Positions 1 to 8,504 of a DNA stretch of 64,000 bases are shown here, piece after piece; within the stretch, counting starts at the first letter, position 1; each line of letters begins with the position of its first letter. This stretch comes from Stenotrophomonas sp. 24(2023) (GTDB lineage: Bacteria > Pseudomonadota > Gammaproteobacteria > Xanthomonadales > Xanthomonadaceae): positions 1,949,001 through 2,013,000 of the forward strand of contig NZ_CP133160.1 in assembly GCF_030913365.1 (NCBI RefSeq). The letters run 5' to 3'. Both the position numbers and the translations under genes were made by a program. A model generated the notes under the pieces. That model made no database searches, was not told the DNA's origin, and saw only the letters and a program-made list of their open reading frames with translations.

Positions 1-1641
1 CGCGTGTCGGGCCTGTACCAGCGCCGCGACAACTACGTGAACAACACCGTGGCCAACGCGCCGAGCCAGGGCTTCGAGGGCTATGACGAATCGGCCGGCC
101 GCGTGCAGTTCCTGTACGAAGGCGACGAGCTGGAAGCACTGTTCAACCTGCACAAGCGCAAGCTCAACGGCACCGCGCGCCTGTTCCGCGCCAACATCAT
201 CCAGCCGGGCACCAACGCGCTGGTGCAGAACTTCGACCGCGACAGCGTGTCCACCGACGGCGTGAACTTCTCGCACCTGGACACCTGGGGTGGCAGTGCA
301 CGCCTGAAGTGGAACCTGGGCTCGGTGACGCTGCACTCGATCACCGGCTATGAAACCGCCGAATCGCTCAACCGCGGCGACATCGACGGTGGCTACGGCG
401 CCGCCTTCCTCGGCCCGGGCAAGTCCGGCCCCGGCCTCATCCCGTTCTCGGCCGAATCGGCCGACGGCCTGCCGCACCACCGCCAGTGGACCCAGGAATT
501 CCGCGTGGAATCCAACGACTGGGGCCGCATGAACTGGCAGGCCGGCCTGTTCTACTTCGATGAAGACGTCACCATCGACAACTTCAACTACGACTCGCTG
601 ACCCCGGGCAACCCGCAGACCGGCCATGTCGTGCAGCAGCAGCGCAACAAGGCCTGGGCCGCCTTCGTGTCCGGTGATTTCGCCGTGACCGAGCGCTTCA
701 AGCTGCGTGGCGGCCTGCGCTACACCCAGGACAAGAAGGACTTCTCGGCCAGCGTGCTGCAGGCCGTGCCGTTCGGTACCCCGGTCAGCGGCCCGTACCT
801 GGCCAACACCGATGTGAACGATGTCAGCTGGGACCTGAGCGGCGTCTACCAGATCACCGACAACATCAACGCCTACGCCCGCGTGGCCAAGGGCTTCCGT
901 GCGCCGTCGATCCAGGGCCGCCTGGCCTTCGGCGGCGTGACCCAGGCCGATTCGGAGAAGGTGATCTCCTATGAAGCCGGCATCAAGGCCGACCTGTTCG
1001 ACCGCCGCGCGCGCCTGGGCTTCAACGTGTTCCGCTACAACGTCGACGGCCAGCAGCTGATCGCCGTGGGCGGCACCAACAACACCGCGCGCCTGCTCAA
1101 CGCCGACAAGACCCTGGGCCAGGGCTTCGAGCTGGACCTGGAAGCCTACCTGACCGACCACGTGCTGCTGACCCTGGGCAGCAGCTACAACGACACCGAG
1201 ATCAAGGACAAGAACCTGGCGGTGGCGATCTGTGGCGGCGGCTGCACCGTGACCGACCCGACCACGGTCATCAACGGCCAGACCTTCGCCCTGGTCAACG
1301 GCAACCCGTTGCCGCAGGCGCCGAAGTGGATCCACAACCTGACCCTGCGCGCCGGCTTCCCGGTGAACGATGCCAGCGAGATCTACGCCTACACCGACTG
1401 GGCCTACCGCAGTGAAGTGAACTTCTTCCTGTACAACTCGCCGGAGTTCCGTGGCCGTTCGTCGCTGGAAGGCGGCCTGCGCGTGGGCTACAACTGGGCC
1501 TATGGCAAGTACGACGCTGCCGTGTTCGGTCGCAACCTGACCAACCAGACCCGCGTGGTCGGCGCGATCGACTTCAACAACCTGACCGGCTTCCTCAACG
1601 AGCCGCGCACGTTCGGCGTGGAATTCACCGCGAAGTTCTGA
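1..1641 (+). CDS. TonB-dependent outer-membrane receptor, C-terminal part (5' end outside window)
   Basis: The reading frame is open from base 1, so the signal peptide and most or all of the plug domain lie outside the window. The visible ~546 residues are alternating amphipathic strands rich in aromatic residues, as in a 22-stranded receptor barrel. They include the block YARVAKGFRAPSIQGR, typical of TonB-dependent receptors, and end in a C-terminal Phe (EFTAKF), the usual BAM recognition signal of outer-membrane proteins. The family imports siderophores, vitamins or glycans using TonB energy. The substrate cannot be told from this part. A strong terminator follows 26 bases after the stop. 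Confidence 0.93.
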   Translation, partial: RVSGLYQRRDNYVNNTVANAPSQGFEGYDESAGRVQFLYEGDELEALFNLHKRKLNGTARLFRANIIQPGTNALVQNFDRDSVSTDGVNFSHLDTWGGSARLKWNLGSVTLHSITGYETAESLNRGDIDGGYGAAFLGPGKSGPGLIPFSAESADGLPHHRQWTQEFRVESNDWGRMNWQAGLFYFDEDVTIDNFNYDSLTPGNPQTGHVVQQQRNKAWAAFVSGDFAVTERFKLRGGLRYTQDKKDFSASVLQAVPFGTPVSGPYLANTDVNDVSWDLSGVYQITDNINAYARVAKGFRAPSIQGRLAFGGVTQADSEKVISYEAGIKADLFDRRARLGFNVFRYNVDGQQLIAVGGTNNTARLLNADKTLGQGFELDLEAYLTDHVLLTLGSSYNDTEIKDKNLAVAICGGGCTVTDPTTVINGQTFALVNGNPLPQAPKWIHNLTLRAGFPVNDASEIYAYTDWAYRSEVNFFLYNSPEFRGRSSLEGGLRVGYNWAYGKYDAAVFGRNLTNQTRVVGAIDFNNLTGFLNEPRTFGVEFTAKF

Positions 1642-1666
1642 TGCGGTTGCAGGTGTGATGCAATGA

Positions 1667-1701
1667 AGAAGGGCCGGCGCAATGCCGGCCCTTCTGTTTT
1701 T
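1667..1701 (+). terminator. Rho-independent terminator after the TonB-dependent receptor
   Basis: A perfect 12-bp stem (AGAAGGGCCGGC / GCCGGCCCTTCT) with a 5-base loop is followed by GTTTTT. It lies between convergent genes, so it ends the receptor transcript and may also act on the opposite strand. Confidence 0.9.
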
Positions 1702-1744
1702 CCGGGCCCACCGGGCATGGCCCGGCGAGCGCAGCGGCGCGGGA

Positions 1745-2584
1745 TTACAGCGCGCTTTGCGGGCGTACCTTCAGCACCGCTTCCTCGGCGGCGCAGTCGC
1801 GGCTGGCGTGCAGGCCAGCCTTGCGTGCGGCCGCGATCTCCCGGCGTGCTTCCAGCAGGTCCTTCTGGAAGCCGGCGTTGTCGTGCAGGCGTGCGACCAC
1901 GGCGGCGCCCATGAAGCGGCCTTCCAGGATGTCGCTCTGCCAGTGCACGTTGCACACCAGGCGGCTCTCGCCGTAGTTGCGGCCACGGGCCTGGATGGCG
2001 TCGGCGCGATCAGGCGCGATCTCCGACAGGATCAGCGCCCACGCCCAGCCGATGGAGGTATGGCCGGAGGGGTAGGAACCATTCCTGCGCAGCCCGTCCT
2101 CATCATCCGGGGTGCAGGTCGGTTCGTTGTTGACCATGAACGGCCGTGCGCGCTGGTAGTGGTTCTTGGCCGCCTTGGTGCCGGCGCTGGCATCGATGCG
2201 GCTGCGTTCCAGCAGGCGGTACAGCGCAGGGGTCTTCACCGCATCGACATCCACGTCGATCGCGCAGGAGAACTGGTTGGCGCCGGCCGGGAAGCCCAGC
2301 TCGGCATCGCGGGTGGCCTGGGCGAAGCGCGGCGTGCCGCGCAGGGCACGGGCTTCGCGGCTGACCTGTTCGTCCAGCGCGAAACCGGCCGAACCCGCTG
2401 CGGGTGGTGCCGGCACCAGGGCCAGGCTGGCCGGCACGGCGCTCTTGTCCAGGTAGCCCACGGCCTTGGTGGTGACATTGGCCTCCACGGCGGTCGGCTT
2501 GGCCGCCGTGGCAGCGCAGCCGGCCAGCAGGGCGGTGACGGCCAGGCCCAGCAGCGGGCGTGGCGAACGGGAAAGGGCGGTCAT
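1745..2584 (-). CDS. Class A non-specific acid phosphatase (PAP2 superfamily), lipoprotein
   Basis: 279 residues. The phosphatase signature K-X6-RP (KNHYQRARP), then SGH in GSYPSGHTS, then SR-X5-H-X3-D (SRLVCNVHWQSD) is complete, including the catalytic His pair. The start chosen at 2584 gives a lipoprotein signal peptide with lipobox LLAGC, whereas an upstream in-frame Met at 2617 would put charged and Cys residues before it. The product is expected in the periplasm, anchored to a membrane by lipid, hydrolysing phosphomonoesters for phosphate scavenging. It is convergent with the preceding receptor gene. Confidence 0.9.
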   Translation of the reverse strand: MTALSRSPRPLLGLAVTALLAGCAATAAKPTAVEANVTTKAVGYLDKSAVPASLALVPAPPAAGSAGFALDEQVSREARALRGTPRFAQATRDAELGFPAGANQFSCAIDVDVDAVKTPALYRLLERSRIDASAGTKAAKNHYQRARPFMVNNEPTCTPDDEDGLRRNGSYPSGHTSIGWAWALILSEIAPDRADAIQARGRNYGESRLVCNVHWQSDILEGRFMGAAVVARLHDNAGFQKDLLEARREIAAARKAGLHASRDCAAEEAVLKVRPQSAL

Positions 2585-2843
2585 GGTGGACTCACGGCAA
2601 CGGAAACAGGGCGTCATGATCGCAGCCTGCGACCGCTCGTGCAGGCGCCATCGGTCATGCGGCCAGACCCTGCATGGTCACCGGCCGCACCGGAAGCGGT
2701 CATCAACCAGCGCGATCCTCCGTTTTGCAGGCCCAGCGCACGGACTTTCACATGTGCGGCCGCCGAGCATCGGGCCAGGGCTGCAGGCGGGCCCAGCTGT
2801 CGTGCCGGACCGGGGGGGATCGGACCAGGAAGGGAGGAAGGCG

Positions 2844-3719
2844 ATGCGCATCACCGCAACAGGAAGTACCGCTGCCCTGCTGTTGTCGCTGGCCGCAGGC
2901 CCTGCATGGGGGGCCGACGTGGTCGGCGTGGCCTTCGTGCATGGCACCGGCGCCCAGACCAATGCCACGCAGGACTACTGGCAGCCGGCCATCATCGATA
3001 CCGTGCGCCAGGGCCTGCCCAACAGCGCCAACTACACGGTCATCAACTGTGACTTCAACCAGTACATGTGGAAGCCGGAGGCCGCCGGCTGCCTGGCCGG
3101 CCAGCTGACCAGCTTCATCAACGCCCGCGGCATCACCCAGCTGGTGGTCATCACCCACTCCAACGGGGGCAACGTGATGCGCTGGATCCTGTCCAACCCG
3201 ACCTACGACAGCCGCTACCCGAAGATCATCGCCACCGTGCGCAAGGTCAATGCACTGGCGCCGTCCTCGGCCGGCACGCCGCTGGCCGATGCGGTGATCA
3301 ACGGCAACACCTTCGAAACCTCGCTGGGGTGGCTGCTGGGCTTCAGCACCGATGCGGTGCGCATGCAGCAGGTCGGGCACATGGCCACCTACAACGCGCA
3401 GAACCTGTACGGCACCGCCGGGCGCCCGGCCCTGCCCCGGCCGTTCCGCGCGGTGGTCGGCAGCGATGTCGAATCCGCGCCCTGGAACAGCAGCAACTAC
3501 TGCGGTGGCTACGCGCAGAACGTCGGCCTGGAATTCACCCAGAACTGGCTGGACAGCTGCTCCGATGGCTTCCTCAACTGCAGCAGCCAGCGTGCCGCCG
3601 GCAGCACCTGGTTCACCGATACCCAGCGCACGCAGAACGGCAAACCGCTGAGCCACAACCAGAGCCGCCGCGAATGCTTCGGCCTGGGCGGCATCCTGCG
3701 CAACGACCTGGCCCAGTGA
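2844..3719 (+). CDS. Secreted alpha/beta hydrolase, lipase-like
   Basis: 291 residues with a Sec signal peptide (cut near AWGA-D). VAFVHGTGA near the N-terminus resembles a lipase oxyanion strand, and THSNGGNVMRW matches a nucleophile elbow with S-x-G-G in place of the canonical G-x-S-x-G. Several Cys residues suggest disulfides. The start is fixed by the Shine-Dalgarno GGGAGGAAGG just ahead of ATG 2844. The frame is open further upstream, but that part has no signal peptide. The next gene starts 14 bases after the stop, so the pair is co-transcribed. Substrate unknown: lipase, esterase or PHB-depolymerase-like activity are all possible. Confidence 0.75.
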   Translation: MRITATGSTAALLLSLAAGPAWGADVVGVAFVHGTGAQTNATQDYWQPAIIDTVRQGLPNSANYTVINCDFNQYMWKPEAAGCLAGQLTSFINARGITQLVVITHSNGGNVMRWILSNPTYDSRYPKIIATVRKVNALAPSSAGTPLADAVINGNTFETSLGWLLGFSTDAVRMQQVGHMATYNAQNLYGTAGRPALPRPFRAVVGSDVESAPWNSSNYCGGYAQNVGLEFTQNWLDSCSDGFLNCSSQRAAGSTWFTDTQRTQNGKPLSHNQSRRECFGLGGILRNDLAQ

Positions 3720-3733
3720 CGGAGGCGATGACG

Positions 3734-4954
3734 ATGACCCTGATCCTGATCAAGACGATCCCCGCGCTGTCGGCCCTTGCCCTGCTGGTGGCGCTGCATG
3801 CCGCATCCGTGCAGGCCGCGCAGCCGTTGCAGGCCAGCCGTGCGGGTGACCAGGTACCGGCGGCACTGGTGAACGCGCCGCTGCCGGCCGATGGCAACGA
3901 TGAGCGCCAGCCGCTGGCGTTCGCCTGGGCGCTGGACCCGGCACAGCCGGTGACGGCGGGCGTGCCCTTCACCGATGTCAGCCGCAGTTACTGGCAGCAG
4001 GTCGATGGCGCGGCGCTGCAGCGCGGGCTGGACTTGCCACTGACCGCACCGGATGCGGTGATCCAGCTGAGCCCGGCACCGGACGCACGCGCCCTGCCGG
4101 CCAGCCAGCTGCAGGTGCGCGATCCCGCCGGGCGGGTGGGGCAGGCACGCGCGGTGGAGGCGGCCGACCTGCAGGCAGCCGGCATGCCGGTCACCACCGG
4201 CAGCACGATGCTGCGCACCGGTGCCGATTCACCGGCGGGGGCCTACCGGCTGCAGAGCGCACAGGCACAGGGGCGCTATGTCGTGCAGGTGCTGGAACCG
4301 GACAGCCCGGTGCGGCTGCAGGTGCAGCCCGGCCGCATGCAGGTGCTGGCCGGCGAGCGCCTGCCGGTACAGGTGACCCTGGCCGACGAGCGTGCCCGTG
4401 CCACGGCATTGGCCAGCCGGCGGCGTTCGCTGGGCGGGCAGGCGCTGCTGGTGGCCCCCGACGGGCGCACCTGGCCGCAGGCGTTGCGCCCGGGCGCCAA
4501 CGGCGGCTTGTCGGCGCAGGTGCAGATTCCGGCGGATTCCGGCGCGGTGCAGGGGTTGTGGGAACTGCAGGTGTTCACCCAGGCCGATGGCGTGCTGCGC
4601 GATGGCAAGGTGGCCTTCGCCGTGGCCCGGCCCACGGCCCGTTTTGCCGGGCAGGCCACGGCGGATGCCGGCACGCGGCGGGTGGCCCTGCCGGTCCAGG
4701 TGGCCGCCGCCGGGCGCTATGAGGCACGCGGCACGCTGTACGCCACGGCCGGCGATGGCCAGCTGCGGCCGGTGGCACAGGCGCATGCTGCGGCCTGGTT
4801 CGGACATGCCGGGCGCGGCGAGCTGGTGCTGCCGTTCGACCAGGCGGCGCTGCCGTCCGGTTATGGCGCGCCCTACGAACTGCGCCACCTGCAGCTGCAG
4901 GACCAGAGCCGGATGGCGCCGATCGAATCGCGCGGGCAGGCCCTGCGCTTCTGA
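3734..4954 (+). CDS. Exported DUF4785-type protein
   Basis: 406 residues with an N-terminal signal peptide (MTLILIKTIPALSALALLVA, cleavage near VQAAQ). The rest is Ala/Val/Gln-rich and reads as beta-sandwich modules, e.g. VRLQVQPGRMQVLAGERLPV, a typical Ig-like strand pattern. I assign it to the DUF4785 family from overall resemblance, without a profile search. ATG 3734 is preferred over ATG 3728 because the GGAGG at 3721-3725 is 8 bases from the former and only 2 from the latter. Its coupling to the secreted hydrolase suggests a chaperone, inhibitor or carbohydrate/lipid-binding partner; that role is inferred. Confidence 0.65.
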   Translation: MTLILIKTIPALSALALLVALHAASVQAAQPLQASRAGDQVPAALVNAPLPADGNDERQPLAFAWALDPAQPVTAGVPFTDVSRSYWQQVDGAALQRGLDLPLTAPDAVIQLSPAPDARALPASQLQVRDPAGRVGQARAVEAADLQAAGMPVTTGSTMLRTGADSPAGAYRLQSAQAQGRYVVQVLEPDSPVRLQVQPGRMQVLAGERLPVQVTLADERARATALASRRRSLGGQALLVAPDGRTWPQALRPGANGGLSAQVQIPADSGAVQGLWELQVFTQADGVLRDGKVAFAVARPTARFAGQATADAGTRRVALPVQVAAAGRYEARGTLYATAGDGQLRPVAQAHAAAWFGHAGRGELVLPFDQAALPSGYGAPYELRHLQLQDQSRMAPIESRGQALRF

Positions 4955-4966
4955 AAGCACGCCCAG

Positions 4967-4992
4967 GCAGGGTCGCCGTCAGGCGGCCCTGC
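4967..4992. terminator. Hairpin between convergent genes (possible bidirectional terminator)
   Basis: An 11-bp stem GCAGGGTCGCC / GGCGGCCCTGC with one G-U pair and a 4-base loop, located between the DUF4785 gene and the ABC ATPase gene. There is no T-tract on either side, so Rho-independent action is uncertain. Confidence 0.45.
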
Positions 4993-5001
4993 TGTCTGGC
5001 C

Positions 5002-5931
5002 TCAACCGGCGTAGGCCGTCAGCCGCCCGTCGTGCTCGACCACCGTGATCGGACCACCAAACACGGCCGACAGCGGGGCATCGCACAGCAGTGCGTCGCG
5101 GTTGCCATCGGCCAGCACGCGGCCGTCGCGCAGCAGCACGACGCGCTCGATTTCCGGGATCACTTCCTCGATGTGGTGGGTCACCAGCACCAGGGTGATG
5201 CCCTCCTGCGCCAACCGCCGCATGGTGGCCACCAGCTGCTGCCGTGCCACCAGGTCCAGGCCGGTCGAGGGTTCATCCAGCAGCAGCGCCTGCGGCCGGT
5301 TGACCAGGGCGCGGGCGATCAGCACGCGGCGGGTCTCGCCGGCCGACAGCTCGGCATAAGCGCGGGCGCGCAGGGCGGTGGCGCCGGTCAGGGCCAGGGT
5401 TTCCCCCACACGTGCGAGCATGTCCGCGGTGATCTCGCGGAAGGCCGGCACCACGTAGCTGGCGAAAAAACCGGACAGTACCGCCTGTTCCACGGTCAGT
5501 CCCGGCATGTCCGACAGGTTGCTGCTCAGGTCGCCGGTGACGATGCCCAGCTGCGACCGCAGCCGGTCCACCTGCCAGCGGTTCTGGCCCAGCACCTTCA
5601 CCGCCACGCTGCCGTCGGTCTGTGCCAGCGGGTACAGCTCGCGGGTGATCAGCTTGATGAAGGTCGACTTGCCGCAGCCGTTCGGGCCGAGCAGGGCGGT
5701 GTGCTGGCCCTGGGCGATGCGCAGGCTGAGCCCGTGCAGCACCTTCACCTGGCCGCGCACCACGGTGGCGCGGTCCAGCTCGATCAACGGGGGCAGGCCG
5801 TCGGTCGACGGCGCGGCGGGGGTAATGCGCGGATTCAGGCTCGACAACGTGGGGTCCCCAACTGAACGGAATGGCCGATACGGTGGCGCAGGGATGCAGT
5901 TTGCAACGCAAGCGCCCATCATGTCTGCCAT
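5002..5931 (-). CDS. ABC transporter ATP-binding protein (stand-alone)
   Basis: Walker A GPNGCGKST, signature LSAGETRR, Walker B ALLLDEP and the switch His in VTHHIEEV form a complete nucleotide-binding domain of about 230 residues. No permease or binding protein is adjacent, so the partner membrane protein is elsewhere or the ATPase works alone. The start is uncertain: ATG 5931 (309 aa) gives a low-complexity N-terminus of ~45 residues, and a TTG at 5847 would give a more usual 281 aa. The gene is divergent from the desaturase gene, sharing a short upstream region. Confidence 0.85.
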   Translation of the reverse strand: MADMMGACVANCIPAPPYRPFRSVGDPTLSSLNPRITPAAPSTDGLPPLIELDRATVVRGQVKVLHGLSLRIAQGQHTALLGPNGCGKSTFIKLITRELYPLAQTDGSVAVKVLGQNRWQVDRLRSQLGIVTGDLSSNLSDMPGLTVEQAVLSGFFASYVVPAFREITADMLARVGETLALTGATALRARAYAELSAGETRRVLIARALVNRPQALLLDEPSTGLDLVARQQLVATMRRLAQEGITLVLVTHHIEEVIPEIERVVLLRDGRVLADGNRDALLCDAPLSAVFGGPITVVEHDGRLTAYAG

Positions 5932-6005
5932 CACCGTCCAACCGCCGCGGGATCGCGCCGGGCAGGGCGGCCGCCCGTTGCCCGCACCGCCAGGAGACTG
6001 CTCCC

Positions 6006-7208
6006 ATGTCCGATGCCTTGATCGCGTACCTGACCGGCGGCATCGCCGGCCTCGGCTGGTGGGGGATGCTGCTGGTGCTGCTGGTGTTCACCCAGCTCAC
6101 CATCTTCGCGGTGACGCTGTACCTGCACCGCAGCCAGGCGCACCGTGGCGTGGATTTCCACCCGGTGCTGGCGCACTTCTTCCGCTTCTGGGTCTGGCTG
6201 ACCACCTCGATGATCACCCGCGAGTGGGTGGCCATCCACCGCAAGCACCACGCCAAGGTGGAAACCGAGGATGACCCGCACAGCCCGGTGACCAAGGGCA
6301 TCGGCCGGGTGTTCTGGCGCGGCGTGGAGCTGTACCGCGAAGCACGCACCCAGCGTGCGGACATCGAACAGTACGGCCGCGGGGCACCGGAGGACTGGAT
6401 CGAGCGCCACCTGTACACACCCTACGCGACCCTCGGGCCGGTCCTGCTGCTGGCGATCGATGCCGTGCTGTTCGGCCTGCCCGGCGTGGCCCTGTGGGCG
6501 ATCCAGATGGCGTGGATTCCGTTCTGGGCCGCCGGCGTGGTCAATGGCCTGGGCCACTGGTGGGGCTACCGCAACTTCGAATCGGCCGACACCTCCACCA
6601 ACCTCACGCCCTGGGCGTTCTGGATCGGGGGCGAAGAACTGCACAACAACCATCACGCGTTCCCCAGCTCGGCCCGTTTCTCGATGCGCCGCTGGGAATT
6701 CGACATCGGCTGGAATGCCATCCGCCTGCTGCGCGCGCTGCGCCTGGCCACGGTGCTGCGCGTGGCACCGAGCATGGACGTGCGCCCGAACATCAGCGTG
6801 CCTGATGCGGACACGCTCAGGGCGCTGCTGTCGCACCGCTTCCAGGCCATGACCGATTACCAGCGCAACGTGTTCGTGCCGGCGCTGCGCGAAGAGGCGG
6901 CCCAGGCCGGGGCCAAGCTGCGCAAGCTGCTGCCACGCCGGCTGCGCCGCGGCCTGGTCAACGATGGCCGCTGGCTGAAGCCGGCCTGCCGTGCCGAACT
7001 GAGCAGCTGGGTCGAGCAGCGCCCGCGCATCCGCCTGCTGGTGGAGCATCGCGCCCGCTTGGCCGGCCTGCTGGAAGCACGCGGCAACGATGCCGCCGAG
7101 CGCCTGCGTCAGCTGCAGGCCTGGTGCCGCGAAGCCGAGGAAAGCGGCGTGGCGGCGTTGCAGGCCTACGCCGCGCGGTTGAAGGGCTACACCCTGGTCA
7201 CCCGATGA
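6006..7208 (+). CDS. Acyl-CoA/phospholipid fatty-acid desaturase (delta-9 type)
   Basis: 400 residues. Membrane desaturase with the three histidine boxes HRSQAH, HRKHH and HNNHH that hold the di-iron centre, set between hydrophobic helices (the first around residues 8-35, further ones before and after residue 150). It introduces a cis double bond into fatty acyl chains in the inner membrane using O2 and electrons from a redox partner. The last ~130 residues after the third box are basic and helical, as in DesA-like proteins of gammaproteobacteria. AGGAGA lies about 9 bases before the ATG. Its stop overlaps the next start (ATGA). Confidence 0.9.
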   Translation: MSDALIAYLTGGIAGLGWWGMLLVLLVFTQLTIFAVTLYLHRSQAHRGVDFHPVLAHFFRFWVWLTTSMITREWVAIHRKHHAKVETEDDPHSPVTKGIGRVFWRGVELYREARTQRADIEQYGRGAPEDWIERHLYTPYATLGPVLLLAIDAVLFGLPGVALWAIQMAWIPFWAAGVVNGLGHWWGYRNFESADTSTNLTPWAFWIGGEELHNNHHAFPSSARFSMRRWEFDIGWNAIRLLRALRLATVLRVAPSMDVRPNISVPDADTLRALLSHRFQAMTDYQRNVFVPALREEAAQAGAKLRKLLPRRLRRGLVNDGRWLKPACRAELSSWVEQRPRIRLLVEHRARLAGLLEARGNDAAERLRQLQAWCREAEESGVAALQAYAARLKGYTLVTR

Positions 7209-7552
7209 GGCTGCCGTGGGGGCTGTGCGTGGCCGCCGCCCTGGTGCCGGCCGCGCATGCGCAGGTCAGCCCCGCCCCCGTCGATACCACCGCCCACTAC
7301 CTGCAGCGCATGGACGCCGACGGCGATGGGCGCATCAGCCAGGCCGAGTACGTGCAGTGGATGCTGTACGCCTTCGACCGCATGGACCGCAACGGTGATG
7401 GCGTGCTGACGGCCGATGAGCTGCCCGGTGGCAAGGGCAGGGCGATCAGCCGCGCGCACCAGCAGCAGGTGCTGGTGGCCCGCTTCCACACGCAGGATGC
7501 CAACGGCGATGGTTATCTGGATGCGCGCGAGCTGGCCGCGCCGCCGCGGTGA
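7205..7552 (+). CDS. Exported EF-hand calcium-binding protein
   Basis: 115 residues with a signal peptide (cut after AHA-Q). Three EF-hand loops are visible: DADGDGRISQAE, DRNGDGVLTADE and DANGDGYLDARE, each with acidic residues at positions 1, 3, 5 and 12. The protein should bind Ca2+ in the periplasm or outside the cell. Its ATG overlaps the desaturase stop codon by 4 bases, implying translational coupling. A role in membrane or envelope adjustment together with the desaturase is conjecture. Confidence 0.85.
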   Translation: MRLPWGLCVAAALVPAAHAQVSPAPVDTTAHYLQRMDADGDGRISQAEYVQWMLYAFDRMDRNGDGVLTADELPGGKGRAISRAHQQQVLVARFHTQDANGDGYLDARELAAPPR

Positions 7553-7574
7553 TTGGCCGGCGTAGAATTCCCCC

Positions 7575-8387
7575 ATGCCCGAACTCCCCGAAGTAGAAAC
7601 CACCCGCCGTGGCCTGGCCCCGCACCTGCAGGGCCGCCGCGTGCATGGGGTGATCCTGCGCCGTGCCGACCTGCGCTGGCCGATTCCGCCGGAAGTGGCC
7701 GAACTGCTGCCGGGGCAGCGCATCGAGGACATCCGCCGGCGCGCCAAGTACCTGCTGCTGGATACCGCCATCGGCAGCGCGGTGCTGCACCTGGGCATGT
7801 CCGGCAGCCTGCGCGTGCTGCCCGGTGATACCCCGCTGCGCAGCCACGACCACGTGGACATCAGCCTGGACAATGGCCGCCTGCTGCGCTTCAACGATCC
7901 GCGCCGCTTCGGCAGCCTGCTCTGGCAACCGGCCGGGGAAGTCCATCCGCTGCTGCAGGGGCTGGGCCCGGAGCCCCTGGACGCTGTCTTCGACGGTGAC
8001 TACCTGTTTGCCCGCAGCCGTGGCCGCAGCGCCCCGGTGAAGACCTTCCTGATGGACCAGGCGGTGGTGGTGGGCGTGGGCAACATCTACGCCGCCGAAA
8101 GCCTGTTCAAGGCCGGCATCAGCCCGCTGCGCGAGGCGGGCAAGGTCTCGCGCGAGCGCTACCAGCGCCTGGCCGATGCGGTGAAGGCCATCCTGGGTTA
8201 TGCCATCACCCGCGGCGGCACCACCCTGCGCGATTTCATCAGCCCCGACGGCGCACCGGGCTACTTCGAGCAGGAGCTGTCGGTGTACGGCCGTGATGGC
8301 CAGCCGTGCCCGTCCTGCGGGCGGCTGCTCAAGCACGCGGTGATCGGCCAGCGTGCCAGCGTCTGGTGCAGTCACTGCCAGCGCTGA
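7575..8387 (+). CDS. mutM: Formamidopyrimidine-DNA glycosylase (Fpg/MutM)
   Basis: 270 residues beginning [14 protein letters not shown]; after Met removal, Pro1 is the Schiff-base nucleophile and Glu2 the acid. The H2TH region carries [13 protein letters not shown], and the C-terminus ends in a four-Cys zinc finger (CPSCGRLL ... WCSHCQR). It removes 8-oxoguanine and formamidopyrimidines in base-excision repair and cuts the abasic site by beta,delta-elimination. It follows the EF-hand gene by 22 bases and may be read from the same transcript. Confidence 0.97.
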   Translation: MPELPEVETTRRGLAPHLQGRRVHGVILRRADLRWPIPPEVAELLPGQRIEDIRRRAKYLLLDTAIGSAVLHLGMSGSLRVLPGDTPLRSHDHVDISLDNGRLLRFNDPRRFGSLLWQPAGEVHPLLQGLGPEPLDAVFDGDYLFARSRGRSAPVKTFLMDQAVVVGVGNIYAAESLFKAGISPLREAGKVSRERYQRLADAVKAILGYAITRGGTTLRDFISPDGAPGYFEQELSVYGRDGQPCPSCGRLLKHAVIGQRASVWCSHCQR

Positions 8388-8504
8388 GCGGGCACCGGGC
8401 CAGGCGGCGGCCAGCGCTGGCTGAACGGGCCGGCGCGATCACCGCTGCCTGTTAACGTTTGTCTGCCTATGATGTCCGGCCCTCCCTGTGCCCTTGGCGC
8501 CCGC

